Origin: Siphonodentalium dalli
Lineage: Eukaryota > Mollusca > Scaphopoda > Gadilida > Siphonodentaliidae
Direction of reading: 5' to 3'
Length of the DNA stretch: 64,000 nucleotides
Assembly: GCA_032622095.1 (NCBI GenBank)
Contig: CP136065.1
Coordinates: forward strand, 209,662,151 to 209,726,150
Shown here: positions 1 to 10,891 of the stretch, one piece after another
How positions within the stretch are numbered: the stretch's first letter is position 1
How the letters are laid out: every line of letters starts with the position of its first letter
Notes under the pieces: model-generated
Database searches by the model: none
Told to the model about the DNA's origin: nothing
Seen by the model: only the letters and a program-made list of their open reading frames with translations
Program-made: the position numbers and the translations under genes

Positions 1-720
1 TTAGTTAACCTGGGTATTGATGTGGGACATGCGGAATACCAACAAATTATTGTTTATGTTTTACCGGTAGTTCATGTTTAATTTTTCTCGTTTTATTTAC
101 AAGACAGTTTTTGTTTTACTGTACCACACGCAAAATATTATCAGGAAGTTCCTTATAAACACTCGGGTTTAGCTGTCTGTTTCCAATATATCAATCCTCG
201 ACGACACGAATATTATCTGTGATGTCAATTTACGAATAATTCCATAATATCAAATGACGGAATTATTTAAGATTGATTATGTGATCGAATTGATGTTATT
301 GTACGCATCAAATGAATCAGACTCATTTTACTTGCAATATTTATCTATTGAAACATTATATTCTATGCGAAACACGTACTCCCGCTCGATTTAGGGTAGG
401 TGAGAAGTAGATGTGGGTTATGAGAGACACATTTACACAAGCTGGTCAGTGCGCGCGTAATCGGCGTTTATAAAAGAAAATTACCAGACATTTGTACATA
501 AACGTAATTTTTTTAATGAATCCGTGTGAAATATATATTACTGAAATATCTCGCCAACATGGGTGCATTGGAACTGTTATGTAGAGTGGGATGTCATAAT
601 GACAACAAACTGAATAAAACATTTGATGTTTATTTGAATAACATTTTTTACAGTCATCAACAACAATTGATTTGTTATTACTATGAATATGGATATGCCA
701 CGTACAGCTAATATCACAAT
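1..720. other. no recognised feature
   Basis: AT-rich sequence. The open frames here are short, low in complexity and show no domain pattern or splice context that I can support. Confidence 0.5.
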
Positions 721-1028
721 TTATCACATAATTAGCCCATAAAACCAGTTTAGTAATTATCGATAAGACACACGTGTAATATCAGTGCGTGTGATGACAT
801 CACACCATTCTTTAGATGACGTGCGATCGCTGCAGTTTATTATTGTTGTTTTCGATGAATATTTTGCGTTTATTTGATCATGTGATACACTCGATCTATT
901 TATACGTAATTTATCAACCTCGTCCACTAAATTTTATTTGAGCCTCGGTAAAAATCGGTTCAAATCAAATTTAGTAAACTTGGTTGATAAATTCCATATA
1001 AAATAGAAACTCATCTGAGATGCTCAAT
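721..1028 (+). mobile_element. about 310-bp interspersed repeat, same family as the unit-2 insertion at 45508-45837
   Basis: This stretch aligns end to end with 45508-45837 and differs by scattered substitutions and small indels. The second copy is absent from the equivalent place in unit 1, so the family is, or was, mobile. The 3' half (about 895-1020) is an imperfect inverted repeat built on a CCTCGTCCACTAAATT-type arm. Related arms occur at 24905-25040 and 53173-53310. No coding capacity is seen. Confidence 0.6.
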
Positions 1029-1566
1029 ATCTTAAATTAATAAAGTAACATGTTTGCGGGTTGTATTTGCCCAATTCTCGGGTCAATTGTTCTGTGTACA
1101 TGTAACCGTTTACTATTTGATATACATGTATGGAGTCCATAATAAGAATATTGAACATTAAATTAAAATTTAAAACTTTAGTTACGTTTTGAACATTAAA
1201 TTCGAAATTTTAAAGTGATGTGAAACACTCCGGTAGGCTGATCAAATAGAAATGGAGAATAATCTTGCTGAAAGTAGTTATTTTTACAAATATTATATCC
1301 AAATTTACAAAACACACCGTAATTCATATATATTCATTAAATACAGTGACCCCCCGATGGCGAAATCGTTTGTGTTAATTTACCGCCGATAGTTGCCTCC
1401 CGAATCGGGAAGTAAATTTTTACAATTGAGCGTAGTTCAGACGATGTTTTCTATGATGTGGTACGACGATTTGTTTGAGATTTTTGGCAATGTTAGTAGA
1501 ATTCTACATTCCCCGAGTTGGCATAGCGCCTGCATACTAACTAAACAATTTCACGCGCCCGAACAA
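1029..1566. other. no recognised feature
   Basis: AT-rich stretch without a supportable gene or repeat boundary. Confidence 0.4.
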
Positions 1567-2600
1567 GTGCATTATATGTCTTTAACTTATGAATTTTTGT
1601 AATGTTATATCCAATTTTTCAGCCATTTGTTAGAACACGATATCGCCGCACAAACTACCGAAACCATTTGCGTACATGTAATTTGAACAAACACAAGAAA
1701 ATAGTAATGCCAACTAAAATAAAATGCGACAACAAAACATGACACGGATATAAAGGCCATAGACACAGATAAACAAATATGCATATATACTTCAATATAT
1801 GAAATTGTTTTTTATTATAAAAGATTTTATCTGACAATTCTTTATTCATTGGCGAAATCAATCCGGGCCAAATATACCCGAAAAAAGCCTACCGCAAGTA
1901 ATCCTGCGGCAACTCTTTGATGTCGCGGATTATTCACACCTCCCGCTCTGTCCCTGAAAAGAGTAGGTGCCTCTCTGCAATGGGATGCAGACCACGGGGT
2001 AAACACTGCTGACCACGCTATTAACATGGATGACCACGGCATGAACACGACTTCAACACGGATGACCACGGAGTACACTCAGAGTGCATAATATGTCTTT
2101 AACTTATGAATTCTTGTAATGTTATATCCAATTTTTGTGCCATTTGTTAGAACACGATATCGCCGCACAAACTACCGAAACCATTTGCGTATACATGTAA
2201 TATGAACAAACACAAGAAAATATTAATGCCAACTAAAATAAAATGCGACAACAAAACATGACACGGATATAAAGGCCATAGACACAGATAAACAAATATG
2301 CATATATATATATATATAATTCATTATATGAAATTGTTTTTTATTATAAAAGATTTTATCTGACAATTCTTTATTCACTGACGAAATCAATCCGGGCCAA
2401 ATATACCCGAAAAAATCCTACCGCAAGTAATACTGCGGCAACTCTTTGATGTCGCGGATTATTCACACCTCCCGCACTGTCCCCGAAAAGAGTAGGTGCC
2501 TCTCTGCATTGGGGTGCAGACCACGCCGTAAACACGGCTGACCACGCTATTAACACGGCATGAACACGACTTCAACACGGATGACCACGGCGTGCACTCA
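1567..2600. repeat. tandem duplication of a segment of about 517 bp
   Basis: The sequence starting at 1567 recurs from 2084 with few differences; the start of each copy is marked by GTGCAT followed by ATATGTCTTTAACTTATG. Each copy carries an AT-rich part and ends in a GACCACGG-rich part. The second copy has an expanded TA microsatellite near 2300. Open frames on the minus strand across the ends of both copies are repetitive and not convincing as protein. Confidence 0.8.
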
Positions 2601-2880
2601 GATGACCACGGCATGTACACGCCGTGTTCAGACCGTTTTTTAACACGCTGGCCATTTTGCCGTAATTGATCACGATAAGAACACGACTTCAACACGGATG
2701 ACCACGGCGTGAACTCGGGTGACCACGGCATGTACACGCCGTGTTCAAACCGTTTTTGAACACGCTGGCCATTTTTCTGAAGTTGACCACGCTAAGACCA
2801 CGCGCGATTTGTCCGTGTTTTTTCCGTGTTAAAATGTTGGCCACGGGTGGTTTTGAAAAAACCACGGGCCTTGGACCATC
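1985..2880. repeat. degenerate GACCACGG/AACACGG short-repeat array
   Basis: Short motifs of the form GACCACGG and AACACGAC recur many times. Within this, a segment of about 120 bp is duplicated: the stretch around 2560-2660 matches the one around 2680-2780, including a palindromic CATGTACACGCCGTGTTC core. The function is unknown. Composition is much more GC-rich than the surroundings. Confidence 0.6.
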
Positions 2881-3423
2881 GCGTAAACAGCATGTTATCA
2901 TAACTACTATATGTTACCTAAGCAAGAGCCTGATTGTTCATGACAATTATATATTACTTCGTATTTACATTCTAGTTTAGTAAGTGAACTGCTAAATGGA
3001 AGGTAATATTTTCTTTGATATTGAATTTACCATGCATTTATTTCATATGGTTTCGATATTTTAGGGGACACTAAAGTTATTAAAGTTTAAAAAAAAAAAT
3101 ATTTATAGGTCTAATTTGTGTGCCATATTTGCTTTTCGACCTGTTTTAAGAGAGAAAAAAAAAAAAAAAAACGATGTTAAATTTAATTTTTATGTTGTTC
3201 TGGAACCCAGAATACATTTTAGTTCGAATAGCAACCACATTTACATAATGGTTTCAAGCGGCATATACCATATGTACCTGCTAAAGGCTGCGTATTTTAC
3301 ATGTAACCTCTCACATAATAGAAGCCCGCTATATGCCACATGCCCCCGCCCATGTGGCTTTATTTGACCTCAGAATAATAAGTAAATTCTATGTCTACGA
3401 ATTTATCATTTTTAATTTCCATT
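2881..3423. other. no recognised feature
   Basis: AT-rich DNA with two poly-A runs (near 3090 and 3155). Nothing coding can be supported. Confidence 0.4.
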
Positions 3424-3867
3424 CTTTATTCGAAAATGAGTGTATTTATGTCAAACAAATGGTGTTGTGTGATGACCCCCCCCCCCCCCCCCCCCCAAGA
3501 CATTCTTTTCACACGACCCACCCCGATCCAAATGAACGCCATCTGAAGGGGTTCAAATAGGGCGTCCATGCCATATCTCGGTCCCTTGACCGATTTAGGC
3601 CAAACAAAGGCGGCGCCATTTTGGATCGGGTGTGGTGTGTATGGGGTTAATTTTAGAGTGGCTTGGGCGACCCTAGCTACAACACACTTTGTTTGAATTA
3701 ATCGGTCAAGGGCACGAGAAATGGTATGCGTGCCATATTTGATCCTGTCTAGACGGCGTTCATTTTTCAACGGAGTTGAGTGTGTTGGGCGACTATTTAG
3801 AGTGTCTTGGGGTGACACAACACAACACCCTCTGTTTTGCCTAACTATATACATTTATCGAATAAGG
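3424..3867. mobile_element. foldback element with long imperfect inverted repeats and an internal poly-C tract
   Basis: The two ends are inverted copies of each other: TTATTCGA with the following GTGTTGTG block on the left, and its reverse complement on the right. The resemblance continues inwards through AATGAACGCC and CCCTTGACCGATT blocks, so most of the 440 bp would fold into an imperfect hairpin. A run of about 20 C lies at 3475-3497 inside the left arm. No transposase is present, so it would be non-autonomous. Confidence 0.6.
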
Positions 3868-5203
3868 GGTGGAAGTAATTTTCGTCACAATAGTTCAATC
3901 TGTTTCCCGTCTGATATTCTAAATTAAAAAACTTTCAATGCATGCATTAGTCTCGGAAAACCGTAAAAATGTATCAATTAATGTCACCTCGATGTTGAAG
4001 GCTGTTCGCCGTCTGTTTCCTGCCCAACAGTGGAAACCTGGTCGAATAGGACGTCACCGTTAAATTAATTGACATGATCGTAGACCTTAAATGATCTCTG
4101 TGATGTATGTCCCAGAAAAACGCATAAAAAGTAATTCCTGATGTGGTTAAATAAAGAGCGTTTGTTTCACTTCCGTGCGAAAAATTGACAACGGCTGGAA
4201 AATGGCTGTGGCCATGGCAAGTATTTTTGGAACATATGAAGCCGGAATATCAAAATCTTAAAGATCGAATGAGCCATGTCCGTTTTAGCAAATGTAGTTT
4301 TACCTGTAGGGTGTTATTCCATGAGAACGGATTTTGTATCACTTACTTCTAAAATAAAAAGCTCATAATTGTTTACCAATTTAATATTCATGTGTCTAAC
4401 TGAAGTGCAATTATGTGGTACTAAAATTAGATCAGAAATATATATATTACCACATACTATAAGATTTATTTGTGGTTTATTGTTTCAACCACTATATGGT
4501 ATATCGTAGTGTCACAACTCATTCAGTTTCGATGGCGCATGGGGATCACCAAAAGGGTATCTTCATTATGACATAACGCATGGGGAGGCGCCGGGGTTGC
4601 CCGACGCAGGGGTTACCAGCCCATTCAGGAGAGGGGCGGGGGAGCTATACAGGACCCCGGAAGCTACCGGACTGGCCATTGCAGACTGCAACCCTCCCCG
4701 ACGGGGGGGGGGGGCTTTAACTACCCACAACCCGATACCCAAAAACCCATCTGGTGCCACCCTTGACATAACTATAATTAATGAGGAATTTGTTGTTGTC
4801 ATACCATAAGTCTCACATTTGCCTACTTTTTTTATCAAAATGTTGGACTGAAATGGCCATCAGTTGGATATTAGGGATATTAGAGAGATTGGAAAGATTG
4901 AGATTGCTAGGATTTTGCTGTTTTCAAGGTCATATTAAATTCTGTTTTCCATCCGCATCGACCAAACATTGGTCCTTGGTCCCCTGATGGGGGGTTGGAC
5001 ATTTCAAGATGGACCCCCCCCCCCCCCAACACCGGAGACCATCCAACCACACCCACGCACATTCCCTAATGGTGGTTAAGATGTCCGATCGTTGGCAACA
5101 TGGCCGCACCACATTATTTCCTATAATGTTGGACCCATTTCGAACGGACGGACATACTTACATTCAATATACTACATATACGTTTTGGTTGAATATTACT
5201 CAC
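3868..5203. other. no gene recognised; G/C-rich patch at about 4580-4710
   Basis: Mostly AT-rich intergenic sequence. The patch at 4580-4710 has G runs and short C/G tracts, with another C run at 5018-5028. It has no tRNA-like fold or coding pattern that I can defend. A segment near 4125-4185 resembles the AAAGAGCGTTT-type ends of the small MITE at 17991-18280. Confidence 0.35.
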
Positions 5204-5552
5204 TTGCAATTGTTTCTGACTGGTCGTCGTCGTACTCATTGGTCATCTCCAGAAACTCTTCAAGCAAAAAATCCAGAATTATAGTCGTGTCGTACCGCAT
5301 ATTGGAGGTCCACCTCCTGTTCCACCTGGTCGTGTTTACCTCCCTGAGTCTGTGTTTCTTTCTTTGCCTTCATCTTCATCCGCTTCCACAGCGCTTTCAA
5401 ATCTTTTGGTTGGGTTTTGGTTTTATTTGGAAATTTCCCTGCCATTTCCAAATATATTTCTTTCCAGACATCATTTTTCCGGCGCTGCTGGATGGTGAAT
5501 ATAAGAACATCTCCAATTCGGTCTCGGCACGCTGCAGAGTGTAGTGCGAGGA
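5204..5552 (-). pseudogene. fragment of a Myb/SANT-like DNA-binding protein gene, frameshifted
   Basis: On the minus strand, an open frame without a supportable ATG runs to a stop near 5260. It contains RRKNDVWKEIYLEMAGKF followed by LKALWKRMKMKAKKE. The paired W..I and L..LW..MK..AKKE pattern is that of the Myb/SANT-like domain found in Harbinger-associated proteins and many invertebrate regulators. From about 5300 another frame carries an acidic continuation (FLLEEFLEMTNEYDDDQSE), suggesting a one-base frameshift. A GTGAGT donor-like sequence follows at 5198-5203. It could be a decayed transposon accessory gene or one exon of a host gene. Confidence 0.45.
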
Positions 5553-6094
5553 TATATTTCCAACTTTCCGTCTATGAATGTTGTTTTCTGCGATGGACAG
5601 ATTTTTAAAACTTTTTCACCATTCTCACCTATTAAATATTTCATTATTCTAACACTGTGTTCTCAGTTTAAACTTTATAAAGCATTAAGCGGGAGCTCGG
5701 TCAGCATGGCTAGCATCTATAGTGGCTAATTGTGGAAAAAATTATTAAATATAGCCCTGTATACTTTCTATTGTTGACTTGACGCTTTGGAATCATCTGT
5801 ATGCTATATATGATAATTTAGAAATAAATTTACCAAATTATGAAATTTTACTAATAGTATAGTATGAATACGCTATTATCCACAAAAGACATATGTGCGA
5901 GTCGAGCGTTTGTTTATATGCAGCACATAAAGAGGGTGTGATAAGTAAAGCAATCAGCACAGTGTTGATTTTTATTTTTTTTGGGAGATTGATTCACGGT
6001 GACCAATTAATTTATTTTCATTAATTCACGATAAGTCATGCTACATTTGACAGTGTATTTTCCCCACTGATATATCGGGCATGGATGGAACCAC
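5553..6094. other. no recognised feature
   Basis: AT-rich DNA. Short open frames here lack homology signals. Confidence 0.4.
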
Positions 6095-6762
6095 TTAGGT
6101 CTCGTTAAACCTCAATATTAGATTCCCCATATCCATTACGTTTTCAGTTACTGTATGTACTGAGTCACTACCAAAGATTATTTTCTCCGAAGTATTTTCA
6201 AGTCGAGGTTACATTTATTTTTCAATAACTGTTGGAATTCTAGCAATATCGATTTAGTGACAGAGCATTCGAAAAACAGATGTAAAATTGTTTCTCTCCC
6301 TGTGAAACAGAGAGAGCACATTTCAGTTTCTGATAGTTTGCATTTGAAGAGCTTTGTATTTGTGTACAGAATATCATGATTGATTTTATATTGAAATGAT
6401 AAAAGATTTGTGTCATTTGTGCTTTTAGCTGTTTTGGTATAATTATTTTTCCAATCTTCTACTGTAAAGCTTCTCTCGAGTCTATCCTCCCATTTCTTCT
6501 GTGACAAGGATGGAGTTTGGGCGTACTGTCCCAGGAATAATGGATAGAACATTTTACAAGATTTATCACATTTTGTAAGCTTTTCGATATTTTCTGTGGG
6601 CATGGTGCCTATTGCCCGGTTGCCTATAATACCTAGTTTCCATGAGTTTGGTAATGCTGAAATTAATCCTTGATAGGTGGTGAATGGAGTACAGAGATTA
6701 AATCGTCTACAGAAATCTTCATATTTCATAAGGTTCATGTTTTCATCTTTGATATCATTCAA
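6095..6762 (-). mobile_element. 5'-truncated, frameshifted LINE ORF2 C-terminus (L1/Tx1-like)
   Basis: A minus-strand frame of about 194 codons shows the post-RT region of a non-LTR reverse transcriptase: KWEDRLERSF..EDW, then FQYKINHDILYTNTKLFK, then the zinc-binding motif CSLC followed by ETILHLFFEC. This is the zf-RVT arrangement of L1/Tx1-type ORF2. The frame stops at 6178, but the next frame continues with a plausible tail (IIFG, then HTVTENVMDMGNLIL) to a stop near 6095, so a frameshift separates them. The RT and endonuclease parts are absent. It is a dead fragment. Confidence 0.75.
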
Positions 6763-7220
6763 AACATATATGCCATGTTAAATCCACGTTTTATTTATAA
6801 ACATTTGTCGGTTTATTAAAATATTTGGGTTGTAAAAAATAGATGACTACATATAAGTTTGCTATAATACAGCGACAAAAACATTTTTATTAATTTTGGA
6901 ACCCTCTCCAACCTCATCCCGACTCGGGCGATACCAATTGTGTATTTTTAAACCACACCACGAAATTCACTACATAAAAGTCCATATCTATTTAAGTCAG
7001 TTTTAAATTGAGCTCTCCTATCAAATTTGCTAGGACCAATGTATGATAAAAATAATTAAAACCCAGATGACCTACTATTAAGGTGAGACGCGGCATACGT
7101 GTACAACCAGTACGTCGGTATTCACTTTACAAAGGTGGAATTTGATATCCAGAATCTTTATCCAACCACTTTATTGAAAATGAATTTTCAAACGAGGCCA
7201 TTTCATCTGACGTTTTGGCT
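6763..7220. other. upstream region of gene 1, distantly related to the gene 2 and gene 3 upstream regions
   Basis: From about 6990 the sequence can be aligned with the 280 bp upstream of genes 2 and 3 (shared AAGTCAGTTTTAAATTG, CCAGTAC and TTTGATATC blocks). It is clearly diverged, whereas the promoters of genes 2 and 3 are almost identical to each other. The proximal 5' flank was therefore inherited together with exon 1. Confidence 0.5.
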
Positions 7221-7226
7221 TATGAA

Positions 7227-7262
7227 TATATAAAATCTACAACAGGTTAGCGTTATCATTCC
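7227..7262 (+). promoter_or_regulatory. core promoter of gene 1: TATA box and initiator
   Basis: TATATAAAA occurs at 7227-7235. An initiator-like TCATTCC has its A at 7258, which puts the TATA box at -31 and leaves a 5' leader of about 20 nt. The same spacing is found upstream of the two paralogues, which supports this start. Confidence 0.7.
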
Positions 7263-7278
7263 CGAAGCTCTGGCCGTC

Positions 7279-10200
7279 ATGAAGGTGCAACTCATCATCG
7301 CCCTCGTGTGTCTAAGCTATGAAGCTTCTGCATTTTTGTGGACTACCGCACCCCCACCAACAACAGCACCAGATACCATAGCACCACCAGTGACAGAAGC
7401 AACACCACCCGAGGCTCTTATAGAGGAGGCAATAGTTGAGGCTTTGGCGACCGACGATCTTACACAAGCCTCATTTAACGGTGAGTTTTCCCCATATTTA
7501 TATATTTGTAATGTCCTTCGATCGTAAAGAGTTTGATTTACAATTTATTAAAGAAACATCAAATTAATCAGAATTTCCTCAGCAACTGTCCACTTTCCAA
7601 GTAAAAGGGGAAGGAACAATGTTTGAAATCACCATCATTCATACACTTTATACTATATCTACGGCATTTGATCGACGAAAACACGTGACCCGCCATATCA
7701 AATCCAGTCGTAAGTCGGGATTTGTTTTACCCTGTGCCAATGCATTCTCTTATATATGCGAGTCGACCATATTTTTAACAATTTTAATAATTTTTTCTTG
7801 TATTCTTTAACAATTTTATAATTTCACCCATACAGAGCCCCCGACAAACATGAGCAGACGACACGCTTCTTTCTATATGCTTCTATATATGTGTGGGGCT
7901 CCCTGCAGGGTAATGGATGTTTTTTATTTTATGTCCTAAAAATTGTAAGAAACATTTATTTTTTTTAAAATGATAAAACAGTATTAGGCCAATGCATTCT
8001 CTTATATATGCGATGCGACCTATGGTCGACTCGCATATATAAGAGAATGCATTGGCACAGGGTAAAAAAAATCCCGACTTACGACTGGATTTGATATGGC
8101 GGGTCACATATTCAGTGCAAACACTGAATACTCAAAGCACATCTAGCCTTAAAGGGGGACTGTACGCCAATTTCAATAAATTCCCTGTAATAACAAGGAT
8201 CTAATATCGATTTGAGTCGGATTTCTTATGTAAACATTCAGGTTAACAGGTTATCTTAAAATAAAATTTTATAATTTAAAATAAGTTTACTTCATGGCTC
8301 CAACCATAAACTAAGTTACGAATTTCCATGTGCAAGACGTAATTAAATTAATTGACGGATGTTACATATGGATCGCGCAACGCTTGGTATATATATATAC
8401 ACATCGTGTAAAAATTTGGTTGATACGGGGCATGAAATCAAGCCACTCACTGACTATATAATAAAATTAATGAGTATCTGGGACTATTATGCATATAATA
8501 TAACATTGTTTGGACACATTTGCCTGAAAACTGTCATTGTAAATTAACACGGCCACTTAAAGGGACCAGAAGCCTTCGCAGTGGTTAAATGTGTAAAAAA
8601 ATATATAAAAGTATGTAAAAACACCACCACTGAGAAGACCATGATCTCAGTGAGAGCTTTCCGATGAATGACAGTAAGCCATATTTCCGTCTAAATCCTG
8701 AAAAGTTACCCATAATTCTGATGTGATTAAGGAGTCGATTATTTAGAGCATTACTGTAACATATAAATTGTGTTCGCGTATCCATTATCGATAATTCCCC
8801 AATAACGAAATGTCGTGTGTTGAAGATTTGTCAATAAACATCGCTAAGCGTGTAGTATGTTCCAATACTGTAGTCTGAATATGATTTTCGTACGTCGTAA
8901 GTCGGGAATTTTTTACCCTGTGCCAATGCATTCTCTTATATATGCGAGTCGACCATAGGTCGCCTCGCATATATAAGAGAATGCATTGGCCTAACAACTT
9001 TTTACAATTTTAATAATTTGTTCTTGTATTCTTTAACAATTTTATAATTTCACCCATACAGAGTCCCAGACAAACATGAGCAGACGACACTGATTTTCAG
9101 AATATTTATCAATGCTTCGACATTTTCCAAGTCAAGTCATAATTACAGTATGGTATCTTATTTGACTTTTATCGTACCAGTGTTCACACAACAAATTTAT
9201 TTAACGAAGTGCAACTACGATTGAGATTTGGCATGATATGGGTTTATAGATGTACGCTCCGTCGGTCAGCTAGATCAGGCCAGATCAATCAGCGTACAGC
9301 GAGTATCAGCTCAGAACCTATTCATCGCATGATTCACGGATCTAATCACCCACCCGAATCCACATGAATGGCCAAGACAGCATAGTCAACGCTCAGGTTA
9401 AAGCCCATCCCCTCCCACCCATGAAACGACAGCTATTTTCGATCAGAGATGTCTCGTTTCTCATCTAACATTCAATCCTTTACATAGTTGGTCATTGCTA
9501 CCATCAATGAGACTGTTGCAGGGTAAATTGTACTGTTATTGTTATATTTCATAACCGTTATTTTGGGCCGGCTTTCGGCAGACCTGAGTTTATCCTAATA
9601 AACATTATATAATCTCATTAGTCGTTGTTATTCTTTACATCATTTATGTTCGTTCGAGCGAAGCGAGTTAGAACATAATGTATTTTAATTGGAGCCGGTC
9701 GTGTTTGAGAACGAAAAAGTTGAATGAAATAAAATCAACAAATTTGTGATATTTTTGTGATGTTTATATAGTCCATACCCCAGTACTGACATAAATTCCA
9801 AATTCCAAATTTCATTCATATTCATTAAGAAACAAGGCAATAATGCGACATCACACACACTTAGACATTTTAGTTGGAGCTGGCCGTTTACCACTTTATA
9901 GAGTGCTCAGAACGAAAAAGGTGAATATAAAGAACAAATTTCAGATTAAAAAAAAAATATAATTCGTTTATTCATTCCATATCCTAACACGGACATACAA
10001 TCAAATATCATTCATCGGCTGGCACTTTAGTGTGTCCCAATTGACACCTGACAATATATTTGATGGGGTTCGGTATGATTACTATCGAATAAGTAACGAC
10101 ACCAATGGTAATGGACCTTTCCACAGCTGTCAATCAAATAATTATTAGTGGATATTTTCGACCAATCAGCGACTGAACCGGCCAATGGCTGCTTTGAAAA

Positions 10201-10860
10201 TTCTGCTGCCATCTTTCTTCACCCTAATTTTGATAACCGTGCATACATTCAGAGTTAAATTGGCTATATTCAAACAACTTTTTTGTTGTCAAATCATAAT
10301 ATACTGAGATTTATATTTGCGCCATGATGTTATAAATTTATCCGTGATTATAACAATGTTTTTCATTTAGCATAACACTTGTCATAATTTTCACATTTAA
10401 TGGCAAAACGAATGTGTGTTCTCTTGTTTAGATATATTTAAAAGTTCAGGGATCTGTCTGTCTGTTCTGGTCTGTTTGCGAATTTTCTTCCAGATCCCTT
10501 GACCAACTTCAACCAAATTTGGTGTGGTGCCTCGGAGTACCCCAGCAGATGTTATAACGGCCATATTTTTTTAATTAAAAATTTTAAACAAATAAAAAAA
10601 AAATTCAAATTTCAAATTTTTGAGCAAGGTATTTGGACTAACGTTTACTCATAATGGTAAACCGAAACACATACAATTTTGGTTAGCACACTAACAGCTA
10701 CATTTAATTTCTTCTGTACGCAGAACCGACATCTGAGCCAGGTTTTGTGAGGCGCATCATCGAAGCAATAGTCGGGAAGTTGCTGAAGACAGTATCAGCT
10801 GTGCATAATGGAGTCAAAGCAACCGTCACTGGCTTGATAGGAGCAATTACTAGTGGCTAG
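7279..10860 (+). CDS. gene 1: short secreted precursor with acidic spacer and C-terminal cationic amphipathic peptide (2 coding exons)
   Basis: The coding exons are 7279-7480 and 10724-10860, joined in phase 1 (donor GTGAGT at 7481, acceptor TACGCAG at 10717-10723), giving 112 aa. Residues 1-18 form a signal peptide with likely cleavage after EASA. Residues 19-47 are Thr/Pro/Ala-rich (FLWTTAPPP...). Residues 46-73 are acidic. Residues 74-112 are a basic amphipathic segment: R77, R78, K86, K89, K99 against I79, I80, I83, V84, L87, L88, V91. A Gly-rich C-terminal half (TGLIGAI) follows, ending in Gly. Helix, hinge, hydrophobic helix is the cecropin-type arrangement, but homology is not shown. 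It lacks the poly-threonine domain of its two paralogues. Function is inferred as a secreted, possibly antimicrobial, peptide precursor; a mucus or adhesive role is the alternative. Confidence 0.72.
7686..8107. mobile_element. foldback transposon (non-autonomous) in intron 1 of gene 1
   Basis: The ends are inverted repeats of about 85 bp beginning GTGACCCGCCATATCAAATC; the right end is the exact type of reverse complement finishing GATATGGCGGGTCAC. Each arm contains the GCCAATGCATTCTCTTATATATGCG hairpin arm. The interior holds a CAGGGAGCCCCACACATATA-type block that is also present near 25780. It is the same family as the large element at 25578-30239. No open frame encodes a transposase. Confidence 0.75.
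7988..8056. repeat. 69-bp near-perfect palindrome (hairpin family H)
   Basis: The arms start GCCAATGCATTCTCTTATAT and end in the reverse complement, with a short asymmetric centre GCGACCTATGGTCGA. Other copies of the family are at 8922-8990, 21903-21971, 22105-22173, 25627-25695, 50324-50392 and 50526-50594. Shortened versions are at 24247-24286 and 52499-52540. Confidence 0.85.
8108..8471. other. intron 1 of gene 1, sequence private to gene 1
   Basis: This part has no counterpart in the other two genes within the window. Near-identity with units 2 and 3 begins abruptly at about 8472 (GAGTATCTGGGACTATTATG). Confidence 0.55.
8890..9090. mobile_element. 201-bp foldback-derived insertion with an 8-bp target duplication
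   Basis: TGATTTTC occurs at both 8882-8889 and 9091-9098. Unit 2 has a single TGATTTTC at the matching place (31108-31115) with no insert. The insert begins GTACGTCGTAAGTCGG, contains the family H hairpin at 8922-8990 and ends GAGCAGACGACAC, all of which are parts of the larger foldback elements at 7686 and 25578. Confidence 0.85.
9099..10716. other. intron 1 of gene 1, remainder
   Basis: Near-identical in units 2 and 3. About 200 bp (roughly 9165-9380) is private to unit 1. A short palindromic block, GTTCGTTCGAGCGAAGCGAG, lies near 9648. No open frame or RNA gene can be supported; the minus-strand frames here are low in complexity. Confidence 0.45.
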
Positions 10861-10871
10861 TGATGCGTTCA
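10724..10871 (+). other. gene 1 exon 2: coding end for the cationic peptide plus 11 nt of 3' UTR
   Basis: The exon opens after a pyrimidine-rich acceptor (TTTAATTTCTTCTGTACGCAG), carries 45 codons including TAG at 10858-10860, and ends at a probable donor GTAAGT at 10872. Its coding part is identical in sequence to exon 2 of gene 2 at 32467-32603. Confidence 0.7.
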
Positions 10872-10891
10872 GTAAGTACTCATTATTTGTA

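Noticed and set aside
4580-4710. Possible tRNA-derived SINE in the GC-rich patch
   Set aside because: I could not find A and B box promoter motifs or a cloverleaf fold, and there is no second copy in the window.
7988-8056. Possible microRNA precursors in the 69-bp hairpins
   Set aside because: The stems are multi-copy transposon ends with near-perfect pairing and no sign of a conserved mature arm. Small-RNA data would be required.
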